Shown here one piece after another: positions 36,183 through 43,315 of a DNA stretch of 64,000 nt. The position numbers were made by a program, and so were the translations under genes. The stretch covers positions 124,001 through 188,000 of IMG/VR virus record IMGVR_UViG_3300032334_001433. The stretch is one strand, 5' to 3'. The notes below the pieces were generated by a model that saw only the letters and a program-made list of their open reading frames with translations, searched no databases and was not told the DNA's origin. Source of the DNA: a virus. Every line of letters starts with the position of its first letter. The first letter of the stretch is position 1.

Positions 36183-36456
36183 TCCGTGGGCTTTAAAAAA
36201 TGAAGATAAAGATTTATGGGGCGTCAAACTTTTGGAAGGTGAGTTTGCCGGAACAATCGTCAGTATTGCTTCCATCGCGTTGGAAGATAATAGTGACGGA
36301 CAACTTGCCGTAGATTTTACTATAATTGAAAAGCCGCCTCATAAAGATGAGAACGATATGAAATCCGAAAAATTCAATACTGCGTTTTCCGGCATTTTAA
36401 ACAATATGATAGAACAGGCAATGCATGACTACGAAAATCGAGACAGTAATTCTTGA
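36166..36456 (+). CDS. Conserved small protein between uvsX and gp41
   Basis: A 96-aa protein; start ATG 36166 with GAGG upstream is preferred over the earlier in-frame ATG at 36133. It has no recognised family. It holds the position of T4 gene 40, but similarity is not evident. It overlaps both neighbours, so it is translated with them. Confidence 0.65.
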   Translation: MPVKYSPWALKNEDKDLWGVKLLEGEFAGTIVSIASIALEDNSDGQLAVDFTIIEKPPHKDENDMKSEKFNTAFSGILNNMIEQAMHDYENRDSNS

Positions 36457-37837
36457 GAATTTAATAAGTGATGACGATTATATGAGAAAGGTAATCCCGT
36501 TTCTAAAGCGGGATTATTTTATAGACAATAACGAAAAAATAATTTATGATCGAATAAAAGATTTTATTGACCATTATAATTCACTACCAAACAAAGATGC
36601 ATTGGTAATTGCAGTACAAAACGATAAAAGCCTTACCGAAGATCAGTACAAAGAAATTGTTGACATTGTTAATTTATTTGAAAAAACAGAACACAATCGA
36701 GATTGGTTGTATAAGGAAACAGAAAAGTTCTGTAAAGATAAAGCAATCTATAATGCTATTCTAAGTTCAATTGCAATTATTGATGGGCGGGATAAAGGTA
36801 AATCTGAGGATGGTATTCCTCAATTGTTGCAAGAAGCACTTGGTGTTTGCTTTGACAATAATGTTGGTCATGACTATATTCAGAATGCAGAAAGTCGATA
36901 TGAATTCTATCATCGTGTAGAATCTCGTGTACCTTTTGATTTAGATTATTTTAACAAAATTACTAACGGCGGTATGCCTAATAAGACATTGAATGTTTGT
37001 CTTGCAGGTACTGGTGTTGGTAAATCGTTGTTTATGTGTCACGTTGCTGCATCTGTTTTAAGTCAGAATAAAAATGTTTTGTACATTACTTTAGAAATGG
37101 CAGAAGAAAGAATTGCAGAACGTATTGATGCAAATCTAATGAATATTACTATGGATCAACTTAAAGATTTGCCTAAGTCTTTATTTGATAGTAGGATTGA
37201 AAAGATTCGTAACAAGACAGAAGGCAATCTGATTATTAAAGAGTATCCAACGGCAGGTGCCCATACAGGACACTTTAAGGCATTGTTAAATGAATTGCAG
37301 TTGAAGCGACAGTTTAAACCTGATATCATTATTATTGATTACTTAAATATTTGTGCAAGTTCTAGATTCAAGTCTGGTTCAAATATTAATTCATATACTT
37401 TAATTAAGTCTATTGCCGAAGAACTTCGTGGATTGGCAGTAGAAGAAAATGTACCTATTCTAAGTGCAACGCAGACGACACGAGGCGGATATGGTAACAC
37501 AGATGTTGAATTGACAGATACTTCTGAATCGTTTGGTTTGCCTGCGACAGTTGATTTTATGTTTGCTTTAATTTCTACAGAAGAGCTAGAGCAATTGAAT
37601 CAACTAATGGTCAAGCAATTAAAGAATAGATATAATGATCCTACATCAAATAAAAGATTTATGATTGGGATTGATAGAGCAAAGATGAAACTATATGATC
37701 TAGAGCCATCAGCACAAAAAGGATTGACTGATGCTAATTTGGATATTGATAGGGTTGACAACTCAGCAAAAAGCAATTATAATTTAGGAGATGTGTTCAA
37801 CAGGACACGTAGAGATTTTTCGGCAATTAAAATTTAA
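36425..37837 (+). CDS. 41: Replicative DNA helicase gp41 (DnaB-like)
   Basis: A 470-aa RecA-fold hexameric helicase. The N-terminal helical domain (about 1-150) is followed by the ATPase core with Walker A GTGVGKS (195-201), Walker B IIIIDYLNI, and a QTTRGG segment. In T4 it unwinds the fork with primase gp61. Length matches T4 gp41 (475 aa). Confidence 0.95.
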   Translation: MTTKIETVILENLISDDDYMRKVIPFLKRDYFIDNNEKIIYDRIKDFIDHYNSLPNKDALVIAVQNDKSLTEDQYKEIVDIVNLFEKTEHNRDWLYKETEKFCKDKAIYNAILSSIAIIDGRDKGKSEDGIPQLLQEALGVCFDNNVGHDYIQNAESRYEFYHRVESRVPFDLDYFNKITNGGMPNKTLNVCLAGTGVGKSLFMCHVAASVLSQNKNVLYITLEMAEERIAERIDANLMNITMDQLKDLPKSLFDSRIEKIRNKTEGNLIIKEYPTAGAHTGHFKALLNELQLKRQFKPDIIIIDYLNICASSRFKSGSNINSYTLIKSIAEELRGLAVEENVPILSATQTTRGGYGNTDVELTDTSESFGLPATVDFMFALISTEELEQLNQLMVKQLKNRYNDPTSNKRFMIGIDRAKMKLYDLEPSAQKGLTDANLDIDRVDNSAKSNYNLGDVFNRTRRDFSAIKI

Positions 37838-37846
37838 GGAAATAAA

Positions 37847-38041
37847 ATGAACGCACATAACGATATTAAAACAAACTTGGCAGCATACGAAGCCGAAAAT
37901 GAAAAGTTTGAAAAAGGAAACAATGCAGCAGGTACACGTGCTCGCAAAGCTTTACAAGAACTAGGCAAAGCAATTAAAGCTCGTCGAACAGAAATTACTG
38001 AAGTTCGTACAGCTCGCGCGGAAGCAAAAACTAAGGCATAA
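37847..38041 (+). CDS. Small Lys/Arg/Ala-rich protein, histone H1 (Hc1)-like
   Basis: A 64-aa protein. The segment KFEKGNNAAGTRARKALQEL, followed by alternating basic and alanine residues, resembles the start of chlamydial histone-like Hc1 domains. It probably binds nucleic acid. It is 9 bp after gp41 with AAGGA upstream. Confidence 0.6.
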   Translation: MNAHNDIKTNLAAYEAENEKFEKGNNAAGTRARKALQELGKAIKARRTEITEVRTARAEAKTKA

Positions 38042-38043
38042 CT

Positions 38044-38220
38044 ATGGCAACTCGCAAACCAAAAAATACGACTATTGAAACCTGGCCCAAGATTGTTAAA
38101 GGCACCCATCTAACGGTTACAAAGCATGAAGATGGTCGTGTTGAATTGGTTTGGGATGATGAACAACTTACTAAAGAAGTACTTGCAGCAATTGCTAGCG
38201 TAACTAAAAATAAGGCATAA
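38044..38220 (+). CDS. Small conserved phage protein
   Basis: A 58-aa protein with an N-terminal basic stretch (ATRKPKN) and a beta-rich segment VKGTHLTVTKHEDGRVELVW. Short proteins of this kind are common in marine T4-like phages. Two bases separate it from the Hc1-like gene. Confidence 0.55.
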   Translation: MATRKPKNTTIETWPKIVKGTHLTVTKHEDGRVELVWDDEQLTKEVLAAIASVTKNKA

Positions 38221-38224
38221 TTAT

Positions 38225-38659
38225 ATGGCAACCTGGTCAATTACTAATCAGTATAAAAAAAGTGCAATTGAAAAACAATATTGGTACAAAGATGGTAAAG
38301 AAATTATCCGCATTGAAGGATATCGCTGGGGCGTTTGGACTTGCGATAGCGATGAAAAGCCTGAAATTGATCTAGCTAATGAAGATGAATATCGTATTGG
38401 CAGCGACGACTATGAATGGGAAATGGAAGAGATGCTTGATGGCTGTTGGGCAGATTGGGTATTTCCTGAAGATATGGATGACGACGAACAAGAAGATATT
38501 GAAGATGCTTGGAATGAAGACTTCTTTGAAGGGCTAGAAGAATTGGGTTGGTCTCTCGATGAAACCGAATATATTATTGAAGGCCCTATTGCATTAACTA
38601 ATACAGATACAAACGAAAAATTCTTTGGTGAAGAGCCTAATAATTTTGGAGAAGATTGA
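38225..38659 (+). CDS. Acidic conserved phage protein
   Basis: A 144-aa protein, strongly acidic from residue 45 on (Asp/Glu-rich, Trp-containing), starting MATWSITNQYKKSA. No enzymatic motif is seen; it may be a DNA-mimic or a protein-binding factor, which is speculative. Its stop touches the next ATG (TGATG). Confidence 0.55.
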   Translation: MATWSITNQYKKSAIEKQYWYKDGKEIIRIEGYRWGVWTCDSDEKPEIDLANEDEYRIGSDDYEWEMEEMLDGCWADWVFPEDMDDDEQEDIEDAWNEDFFEGLEELGWSLDETEYIIEGPIALTNTDTNEKFFGEEPNNFGED

Positions 38660-39480
38660 TGACAAATTATTGGTCAAATAGCCATTTTGCAGATTGGATT
38701 CGAGGTACCAATAAATTAAAAATGGGTACTTCTGAAGAATGGGATACTTGGATTAAGCAATCAAAAGCATCTTATCCAATTCGTTATTGGATTGCCGAAG
38801 AAGGTCTTGATTCACTACAAAAATTTATCTATCTGCCTGTTAATACAATCTATAATATTAAATACTACATTAATAATCGTTTCGTTACTCGTAGTCATGC
38901 TCTTACTGCGCATCCGCGGGATATTAAACCTGGTCAATGGCAAGATTTAGGGTATCGTTTTTTACCTTGTCTCTTTAACGAATTAGTTAATTTTGTTGAA
39001 ATAGAACAAGCGTGGCATTATATTGCATGGGATGAGGAAGCTCGTAAAAAATACAAAGCACCTTTTTGGTCTTGGGGTTGGTGGCGGTGGCGTACATGGC
39101 GTAGTCGTGATGCAGGCCTAGCATACCTTGATTGGGCATCTAGTCAGGTAATGGATGAAGGTTGGGGTGTTGAAAAAGATTCTCCCAATTATGGCAAGCC
39201 AACCAATCAAGCAGAAACCGCAAAAGAAATAAAAGCATTATATTTGTGGTGGACTACTGTTTATCGCTATAGATTAGATCCATTAGAAGCAAGCGGGTGG
39301 TCTGCATATTGCGATAAAATACGAAATGAAACTGGTAGTCTTTTTGGCTCAATTGAAAAAGAAGATGAAGAAGGTTCGCGCATATTAAAATTATATGATG
39401 AGATTGAAAAATCTTACGAAAAAGAAGATGAAGAAATGTTAATTCGTCTAATTAAAGTTAGAAATTCTCTTTGGACCTAA
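38659..39480 (+). CDS. Conserved phage hypothetical protein, Trp-rich
   Basis: A 273-aa protein. ATG 38659 is preferred over an upstream in-frame TTG. It is notable for tryptophan clusters (FWSWGWWRWRTWRSR near 140-154) and an acidic C-terminus. No family function known to me. It ends just before a late promoter. Confidence 0.55.
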   Translation: MTNYWSNSHFADWIRGTNKLKMGTSEEWDTWIKQSKASYPIRYWIAEEGLDSLQKFIYLPVNTIYNIKYYINNRFVTRSHALTAHPRDIKPGQWQDLGYRFLPCLFNELVNFVEIEQAWHYIAWDEEARKKYKAPFWSWGWWRWRTWRSRDAGLAYLDWASSQVMDEGWGVEKDSPNYGKPTNQAETAKEIKALYLWWTTVYRYRLDPLEASGWSAYCDKIRNETGSLFGSIEKEDEEGSRILKLYDEIEKSYEKEDEEMLIRLIKVRNSLWT

Positions 39481-39489
39481 CCCAACCAT

Positions 39490-39497
39490 TATAAATA
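39490..39497 (+). promoter_or_regulatory. T4-type late promoter
   Basis: Exact TATAAATA 17 bp before the metallopeptidase-like gene, with SD GGGAGGG between. Confidence 0.65.
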
Positions 39498-39513
39498 AAA
39501 TGGGAGGGCAAAA

Positions 39514-39999
39514 ATGTACGTCACCGTCAGAAACGCGAAAGATAAAACTCTCGTAAAACTACTTAAATTGGCGGCGCATTCCTATGCAGGAAATTTGCTC
39601 TCACCTCAAATGTCAAAAAATATTACTGTTAAAATTACAGTAAAAGACGACATAGATGCTGGGGGATATTGTAATTATGAATTTAGTGATACAGGAAATC
39701 CTCGAGAATTTACAATTGATATACTTCGTACTAAAAGAACAATTCTTATGTTTAAAATTCTCGCACATGAAATGGTGCATCTAAAACAAATAGCCAAAGG
39801 AGAAATGAAGGATAGACTTAGTAAAAGTAAGTATATTACATCATGGTTTGGTGTGAAATATGATGACGATGTTTCTTATTGGGATCAACCTTGGGAAATA
39901 GAAGCATATGGTTTAGAGAATGGTCTTGTTGCAAAATTTATAATAGAACATGATCAATTTAAAAATTTAAAACAAAGGCAAGCTGATTGGTTTTTGTGA
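39514..39999 (+). CDS. Zinc-metallopeptidase-like protein (HEMVH)
   Basis: A 161-aa protein with HEMVH (about 89-93) followed later by WEIEAYG, giving HExxH plus a downstream Glu as in gluzincin-like or SprT-like folds. Short proteins like this are conserved in T4-like marine phages. It has a late promoter. Activity is unproven. Confidence 0.65.
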   Translation: MYVTVRNAKDKTLVKLLKLAAHSYAGNLLSPQMSKNITVKITVKDDIDAGGYCNYEFSDTGNPREFTIDILRTKRTILMFKILAHEMVHLKQIAKGEMKDRLSKSKYITSWFGVKYDDDVSYWDQPWEIEAYGLENGLVAKFIIEHDQFKNLKQRQADWFL

Positions 40000-40026
40000 T
40001 ACGAAAATAACTATAAGGAGCGAAAT

Positions 40027-40179
40027 ATGAATTATACATTTACGCTATATGATATGATACAAATAGCCCTACTGCTTGCAGCATGCTATTCATGCTTTAA
40101 ATGGGGCCACAACAAAGGAGTCGAAGATACTTTGGACTATTTAGAATCAGAAGGAGTAATCGAGAAGGAAAATGCTTAA
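40027..40179 (+). CDS. Small membrane-anchored protein
   Basis: A 50-aa protein with an N-terminal membrane segment (MIQIALLLAACYSCF) and a polar acidic tail. AAGGAG SD at -7. Function unknown. Confidence 0.55.
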   Translation: MNYTFTLYDMIQIALLLAACYSCFKWGHNKGVEDTLDYLESEGVIEKENA

Positions 40180-40200
40180 AAATTAAGCAAAAAACGACCC

Positions 40201-40248
40201 TGTTGTTAAAAAACAACACCTAGAACCCGAGCATTTGACTCGGGTTCT
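40201..40248 (+). terminator. Terminator region with two hairpins, overlapping a promoter
   Basis: Hairpin 1 is TGTTGTT/AACAACA (40201-40218). Hairpin 2 is GAACCCGAG/CTCGGGTTC (40223-40231, 40239-40247), loop 7 nt, then a TTTTTT run. The 3' arm contains part of the next promoter's -35. Confidence 0.85.
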
Positions 40249-40263
40249 TTTTTCTGTTATAAT
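40235..40263 (+). promoter_or_regulatory. Early sigma70-type promoter, leaderless gene
   Basis: TTGACT (40235-40240), 17 bp, TATAAT (40258-40263) with TGT before it. The predicted +1 is near 40270, the A of the next ATG. Confidence 0.85.
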
Positions 40264-40269
40264 ATGGTT

Positions 40270-40659
40270 ATGAAATTAGAAATAGGTCAAACCGTAGAGC
40301 TGCACGCTAGATTCAAGTCCAATCTACTTAATGTAGAATACGACGATGTAGTGTTCAAGGGTAAAGTTGTTAGCAATCCTAAGTGGTTGGATAACGATTA
40401 CGTTTCTGTATATACAGGAACAAAAGAATACCCTACTTCTTATATCCATAAGAGGTTCATTGTTGGTTTTGAGTTTTCCAAACAGCGCTCTGATACACGA
40501 GTGTTCAAGGTAAAGGCCAAACTAAAAGGTTCGGTCTATAACGTAATTTCTGGAAATGGCAAGGTCTCATGTGATTGCGTGGGGTTCCAGTTCCGTAGAG
40601 ATTGCAAGCACGTCAAAAAGATTAAGGAATTTTTGCTTTTGGACACAAAAAGTGCTTGA
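40270..40659 (+). CDS. SWIM-type zinc-finger protein
   Basis: A 129-aa protein. The C-terminal half contains VSCDCVGFQFRRDCKHV, which is C-x-C-x(7)-C-x-H, the SWIM zinc-finger pattern for DNA or protein binding. The preceding part is a small beta-rich domain. ATG 40270 is chosen because the upstream ATG 40264 lies before the expected transcription start. It ends with GCT TGA inside the next promoter. Confidence 0.75.
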   Translation: MKLEIGQTVELHARFKSNLLNVEYDDVVFKGKVVSNPKWLDNDYVSVYTGTKEYPTSYIHKRFIVGFEFSKQRSDTRVFKVKAKLKGSVYNVISGNGKVSCDCVGFQFRRDCKHVKKIKEFLLLDTKSA

Positions 40660-40684
40660 CAAGCCGCCCGAAAGGGTATATAAT
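40656..40684 (+). promoter_or_regulatory. Early promoter overlapping the upstream stop codon
   Basis: TTGACA (40656-40661), 17 bp, TATAAT (40679-40684). The TGA stop 40657-40659 is inside the -35. Confidence 0.85.
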
Positions 40685-40732
40685 ATGAAATGTGAAGTCG
40701 TTAATTTATTAATTTTTTGAAAGGTCTATATT

Positions 40733-41134
40733 ATGAGTACATTCACAGTTGCAGGTGTTTCCACCCATGCCGAGCAAGGCACCAAGGTTCGTTTTGCCAA
40801 TGATCTGGCATCTCGTGTTAAGCTGTTGTCCAAAGGCGGACACGCTCCCCTTGAACTCGTCGAGTTGCCTAAGCCGATGACTAAAGCAGAAGCTTGCCAG
40901 TATCTTCTAGATGCAGGTGGAGTTTTTGAACAATGGACTTCTGTTATTACAGAGACCATGGGCAAGAAACAAGGTGCTAAGATTAGCACGCCGAAAGTAG
41001 TTAAGGCAAAAGCAGTTAAAGCAACAACGGCTAAGGCTCCTGTTGTTAAAGCAAAGCCAGTTAAAGTTGTGAAAGCTAAGGAAGAAGATTTCGATATTGA
41101 AGAAATCAAAGAACTTGCAGACGCAACTTTTTAA
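40733..41134 (+). CDS. Conserved phage protein with Lys/Ala-rich repetitive tail
   Basis: A 133-aa protein. Residues 1-78 form a compact domain of unknown function. The tail (about 85-115) repeats K-A-K/P-V-K motifs like bacterial histone-like tails, then ends acidic (EEDFDIEEIKEL). DNA binding is plausible. SD AAAGG, own early promoter. Confidence 0.6.
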   Translation: MSTFTVAGVSTHAEQGTKVRFANDLASRVKLLSKGGHAPLELVELPKPMTKAEACQYLLDAGGVFEQWTSVITETMGKKQGAKISTPKVVKAKAVKATTAKAPVVKAKPVKVVKAKEEDFDIEEIKELADATF

Positions 41135-41175
41135 AAATAAAGTTTAAAAAGTACCGATAGATTGATGTTCTAGAC

Positions 41176-41183
41176 TATAAATA
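41176..41183 (+). promoter_or_regulatory. T4-type late promoter before leader peptide ORF
   Basis: Exact TATAAATA, 22 bp before a 31-codon ORF that ends in an attenuator-like structure. Confidence 0.6.
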
Positions 41184-41204
41184 ATTTATAGCAAGGAAAA
41201 AGTA

Positions 41205-41300
41205 ATGTTAAGTAAACTAATAGCCCACGGAAAAGACATTTATGGCACACAGCCAGAATGCTTTGCGCGTCCAAATTCATGGAGAGTGCATCGAGGGTAA
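41205..41300 (+). CDS. Short leader-peptide ORF upstream of the tRNA operon
   Basis: A 31-aa ORF with SD AAGGA at -9. It has no family resemblance. Its last codons (CGA GGG TAA, 41292-41300) contain the strand CGAGGGT that can pair with the 5' arm of the following terminator, so it may be a regulatory leader peptide. Confidence 0.45.
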   Translation: MLSKLIAHGKDIYGTQPECFARPNSWRVHRG

Positions 41301-41327
41301 GTTTACAGAACATTTCTGAAATCTAAC

Positions 41328-41362
41328 AAACCCTCGGTACCCGCAAAGTCCGAGGGTTTTTT
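41328..41362 (+). terminator. Terminator with possible antiterminator alternative
   Basis: A 10-bp stem AAACCCTCGG/CCGAGGGTTT (41328-41337, 41350-41359) followed by T-rich sequence. The arm ACCCTCG (41330-41336) can instead pair with CGAGGGT at 41292-41298. Confidence 0.85.
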
Positions 41363-41405
41363 ATTTTAAGTATCCTAGCAAAGCAAAGGGTCTTTAAAAT
41401 AAGAG

Positions 41406-41434
41406 TTGACAAGGTGTCAAGAGTGTGCTATAAT
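41406..41434 (+). promoter_or_regulatory. Early promoter of the tRNA operon
   Basis: TTGACA (41406-41411), 17 bp, TATAAT (41429-41434) with extended TGC. It is placed to transcribe 41441 onward through the tRNA genes. Confidence 0.92.
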
Positions 41435-41507
41435 AGACACATAAACAGCAACAGAATGATAGAGTTAGTTGCTTAGTTCTTTTAAAATTTGTATACCATT
41501 TTTAAGT

Positions 41508-41581
41508 GTTCGGTTAGCTCAATAGTAGAGCATACGACTGATAATCGTAAGACAGAGGAGCGTTACCTCTACCGAATACCA
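41508..41581 (+). tRNA. tRNA-Ile (GAT)
   Basis: Acceptor GTTCGGT/ACCGAAT, D stem GCTC/GAGC, anticodon stem TACGA/TCGTA with loop CTGATAA. CCA encoded. T stem AGAGG/CCTCT encloses a non-standard loop AGCGTTA (A54 and T58 instead of T54 and A58). Confidence 0.9.
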
Positions 41582-41586
41582 TATGT

Positions 41587-41662
41587 GTCCTGTTCATCTA
41601 GCGGCCTAGGATAGTACCCTTTCACGGTATTCACACGGGTTCAAATCCCGTACAGGACTCCA
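41587..41662 (+). tRNA. tRNA-Glu (TTC)
   Basis: Acceptor GTCCTGT/ACAGGAC, anticodon loop CTTTCAC, encoded CCA. Normal T-loop. Confidence 0.95.
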
Positions 41663-41891
41663 TATTAAAATGTATTAGGTTACCAACCCAGTAGGTGATC
41701 TAGGAGAGGATTAATCTGTGGCCGCACAGACTCTGCCTAGACACATGAAAGATAGAGATCGACTTTGAATTGATCTTGGCGTCGCGCTGGAGTAAGTTGG
41801 ATGGTAATGTGAATGACGACCAGTCGCATGACGAATGCGTGGTTAGTCCCAGTGGGATTGTTGTCGGACATCCTAGTACATTTTAATATGG
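41663..41891 (+). ncRNA. Structured stable-RNA candidate inside the tRNA operon
   Basis: About 225 nt between tRNA-Glu and tRNA-Cys without an ORF. The ends pair (AAAATGTA..AGG with CCT..TACATTTT, around 41667-41679 and 41874-41888). Inside is a tiered hairpin: TCTAGG, AGAG, TCTGTG, loop GCCG, CACAGA, CTCT, CCTAGA (41704-41745). Further hairpins are AGATC/GATCT, GACGAC/GTTGTC, CGCAT/ATGCG and TCCC/GGGA. Strongly structured; no known family recognised. T4 encodes stable RNAs C and D in its tRNA cluster, a possible analogy. Confidence 0.7.
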
Positions 41892-41897
41892 ATATAT

Positions 41898-41973
41898 GTG
41901 CGCGTGACCCGAACGGTTAGGGAGCGGATTGCAAATCCGTATCATGCAGGTTCGACTCCTGTCGCGCACTCCA
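41898..41973 (+). tRNA. tRNA-Cys (GCA)
   Basis: Acceptor GTGCGCG/CGCGCAC, anticodon stem GCGGA/TCCGT with loop TTGCAAA, normal T-loop, encoded CCA. A 70-nt gap follows (41974-42043) with a small hairpin CAGG/CCTG only. Confidence 0.95.
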
Positions 41974-42043
41974 AGTGATGATTTAGATGTTAAACTGAAT
42001 GCGCTAGCAAACGTCCAATCAGGTGCGAAGCCTGTCCTAATTT

Positions 42044-42119
42044 GGTCTTAAAGTGTTCATGGACGCACGACGGCTTGTCACGCCGTAAGAGCGGGGATCG
42101 TTACCCCCTAAGACCGCCA
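42044..42119 (+). tRNA. tRNA-Asp (GTC)
   Basis: Acceptor GGTCTTA/TAAGACC, G73 and encoded CCA, anticodon stem ACGGC/GCCGT with loop TTGTCAC. T-loop ATCGTTA has the same swapped 54/58 bases as tRNA-Ile; T stem has one C-C mismatch. D-loop short. Confidence 0.88.
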
Positions 42120-42130
42120 AATTTTATTAT

Positions 42131-42207
42131 GCCCTGGTGACGGAATTGGTATACGTACTGGTCTTAGAAACCAGGTTCTGGGAGTTCAAGTCTCCCCTAG
42201 GGCACCA
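42131..42207 (+). tRNA. tRNA-Leu (TAG)
   Basis: Acceptor GCCCTGG/CTAGGGC, anticodon stem CTGGT/ACCAG with loop CTTAGAA, encoded CCA. The variable arm is very short for Leu (class I-like), which is unusual. Confidence 0.88.
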
Positions 42208-42258
42208 AATACTCGCTTTGACTTATGGCGTATAATAGGCTAAGTAATAAGTCACCTT

Positions 42259-42334
42259 GGGGGATTAGCTCATTTGGTAGAGCATCTGCTTTGCAAGCAG
42301 GGGGCGATCAGTTCGAATCTGATATTCTCCACCA
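42259..42334 (+). tRNA. tRNA-Ala (TGC)
   Basis: Acceptor GGGGGAT/ATTCTCC, anticodon loop TTTGCAA, T-loop TTCGAAT, encoded CCA. The acceptor has several G-U pairs. Confidence 0.95.
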
Positions 42335-42344
42335 GAATTTTTTT

Positions 42345-42420
42345 GCCGGTTTAGCTCATTTGGTAGAGCAGGCGCCTTGTAAGCGTCAGGTGGTCAGTTC
42401 GAAACCGACAACCGGCACCA
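42345..42420 (+). tRNA. tRNA-Thr (TGT)
   Basis: Acceptor GCCGGTT/AACCGGC, anticodon stem GGCGC/GCGTC with loop CTTGTAA, encoded CCA. Confidence 0.95.
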
Positions 42421-42426
42421 GTATTT

Positions 42427-42500
42427 GCGGGGTTCATTTAATGGTAGGATTTCAGCCTTCCAAGCTGATAGCGCGAGTTCGATTCTCGCACCCCGCTCCA
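42427..42500 (+). tRNA. tRNA-Gly (TCC)
   Basis: Acceptor GCGGGGT/ACCCCGC, anticodon loop CTTCCAA, encoded CCA. Confidence 0.95.
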
Positions 42501-42506
42501 ATTTTT

Positions 42507-42584
42507 CCGTGTGTAGCGCAGTCTGGTTAGCGCATCTGCTTTGGGAGCAGAGGGTCGGGAGTTCGAATCTCTCTACACGGACCA
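42507..42584 (+). tRNA. tRNA-Pro (TGG)
   Basis: Acceptor CCGTGTG/TACACGG, anticodon loop TTTGGGA, T-loop TTCGAAT, encoded CCA. Confidence 0.95.
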
Positions 42585-42590
42585 TTTTAT

Positions 42591-42665
42591 TCCTCGATAG
42601 CTCAGAGGTAGAGCAGCAGACTGTTAATCTGTTGGTCCGTGGTTCGACCCCACGTCGAGGAGCCA
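42591..42665 (+). tRNA. tRNA-Asn (GTT)
   Basis: Acceptor TCCTCGA/TCGAGGA, G73, encoded CCA, anticodon loop CTGTTAA. Confidence 0.95.
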
Positions 42666-42671
42666 GTTTTA

Positions 42672-42758
42672 GGATGCGTGTGCCGAATGGTGAAGGCAGC
42701 TGACTGTAAATCAGTGACATAAGAAACGTTGGTGGTTCGAGTCCATCCGCATCCACCA
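42672..42758 (+). tRNA. tRNA-Tyr (GTA)
   Basis: Acceptor GGATGCG/CGCATCC, anticodon loop CTGTAAA, long variable arm as expected for bacterial tRNA-Tyr, encoded CCA. Confidence 0.95.
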
Positions 42759-42762
42759 AAAC

Positions 42763-42837
42763 GCCTTGTTAGCTCAGCGGTAGAGCAGCGCCCTTACAAG
42801 GCGACGGTCGGCAGTTCAATCCTGTCACAAGGTACCA
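42763..42837 (+). tRNA. tRNA-Val (TAC)
   Basis: Acceptor GCCTTGT/ACAAGGT with a G1-T72 pair, anticodon loop CTTACAA, encoded CCA. Confidence 0.95.
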
Positions 42838-42858
42838 TTTTTATTTTAAGGAAATTTT

Positions 42859-43128
42859 ATGAACTATATCCCATTGCAGAACAAAGTTCTGGTCATTGAG
42901 AATGAAAAGAAAAAAGTTACAGATAGCGGAATCTATTTAGGTGAAGCTAATGGAGACAGCAATACTCGAGCAGGTACAGTTCTTGCTATTGGGCCGGATG
43001 TTAAAGAAGTAAAGGTTGGAGATATTGTTTATCCTATGTGGACAAAATCAAAAGTAGTTAAAGACGGAGACTTGTATATTGGAATTATATCTGAAGAAGA
43101 TATTCTTGCAGTTGTAGAAGCTGAATAA
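42859..43128 (+). CDS. GroES-like co-chaperonin
   Basis: An 89-aa protein inside the tRNA operon. The start (YIPLQNKVLVIENEKKKVTDSGIYL) and AGTVLAIGPDVKEVKVGDIVY match the GroES beta-barrel; the intervening mobile loop is short (EANGDSNTRA). T4 encodes its own co-chaperonin (gp31) to fold capsid protein with host GroEL; this would be the counterpart, though it looks more like bacterial GroES. SD AAGGA. tRNAs flank it on both sides. Confidence 0.85.
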   Translation: MNYIPLQNKVLVIENEKKKVTDSGIYLGEANGDSNTRAGTVLAIGPDVKEVKVGDIVYPMWTKSKVVKDGDLYIGIISEEDILAVVEAE

Positions 43129-43135
43129 GATTTTT

Positions 43136-43210
43136 CTGCCGATAGTTCAACGGATAGAACAGTAGCCTTCTAAGCTATTAATAGAGGTTCGATTCCTCTT
43201 CGGCGGACCA
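43136..43210 (+). tRNA. tRNA-Arg (TCT)
   Basis: Acceptor CTGCCGA/TCGGCGG (one T-G pair), D stem GTTC/GAAC, anticodon loop CTTCTAA, encoded CCA. Confidence 0.95.
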
Positions 43211-43217
43211 TTTTTGT

Positions 43218-43291
43218 TGGGGGTTAGTGTAGCGGTAACACTACAGACTTTGACTCTGTCATCACTGGTTCGATCCCAGTACCCTCTGCCA
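43218..43291 (+). tRNA. tRNA-Gln (TTG)
   Basis: Anticodon loop CTTTGAC; D stem GTGT/ACAC; T-loop TTCGATC. Acceptor TGGGGGT/ACCCTCT leaves T1-T72 unpaired, compatible with the weak first pair of tRNA-Gln. Encoded CCA. Confidence 0.92.
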
Positions 43292-43315
43292 AATTTTTTA
43301 AAAAGGAGATCTGTC

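Noticed and set aside
41663-41897. RNase P RNA, tmRNA or group I intron in the tRNA-operon gap
   Set aside because: No P4-type core, tag ORF or P7/P3 core is visible, and both flanking tRNAs are whole.
42219-42236. Promoter TTGACT...TATAAT between tRNA-Leu and tRNA-Ala
   Set aside because: Spacing is only 7 bp. The bases fit better as arms of an 8-bp inverted repeat (TGACTTAT/ATAAGTCA).
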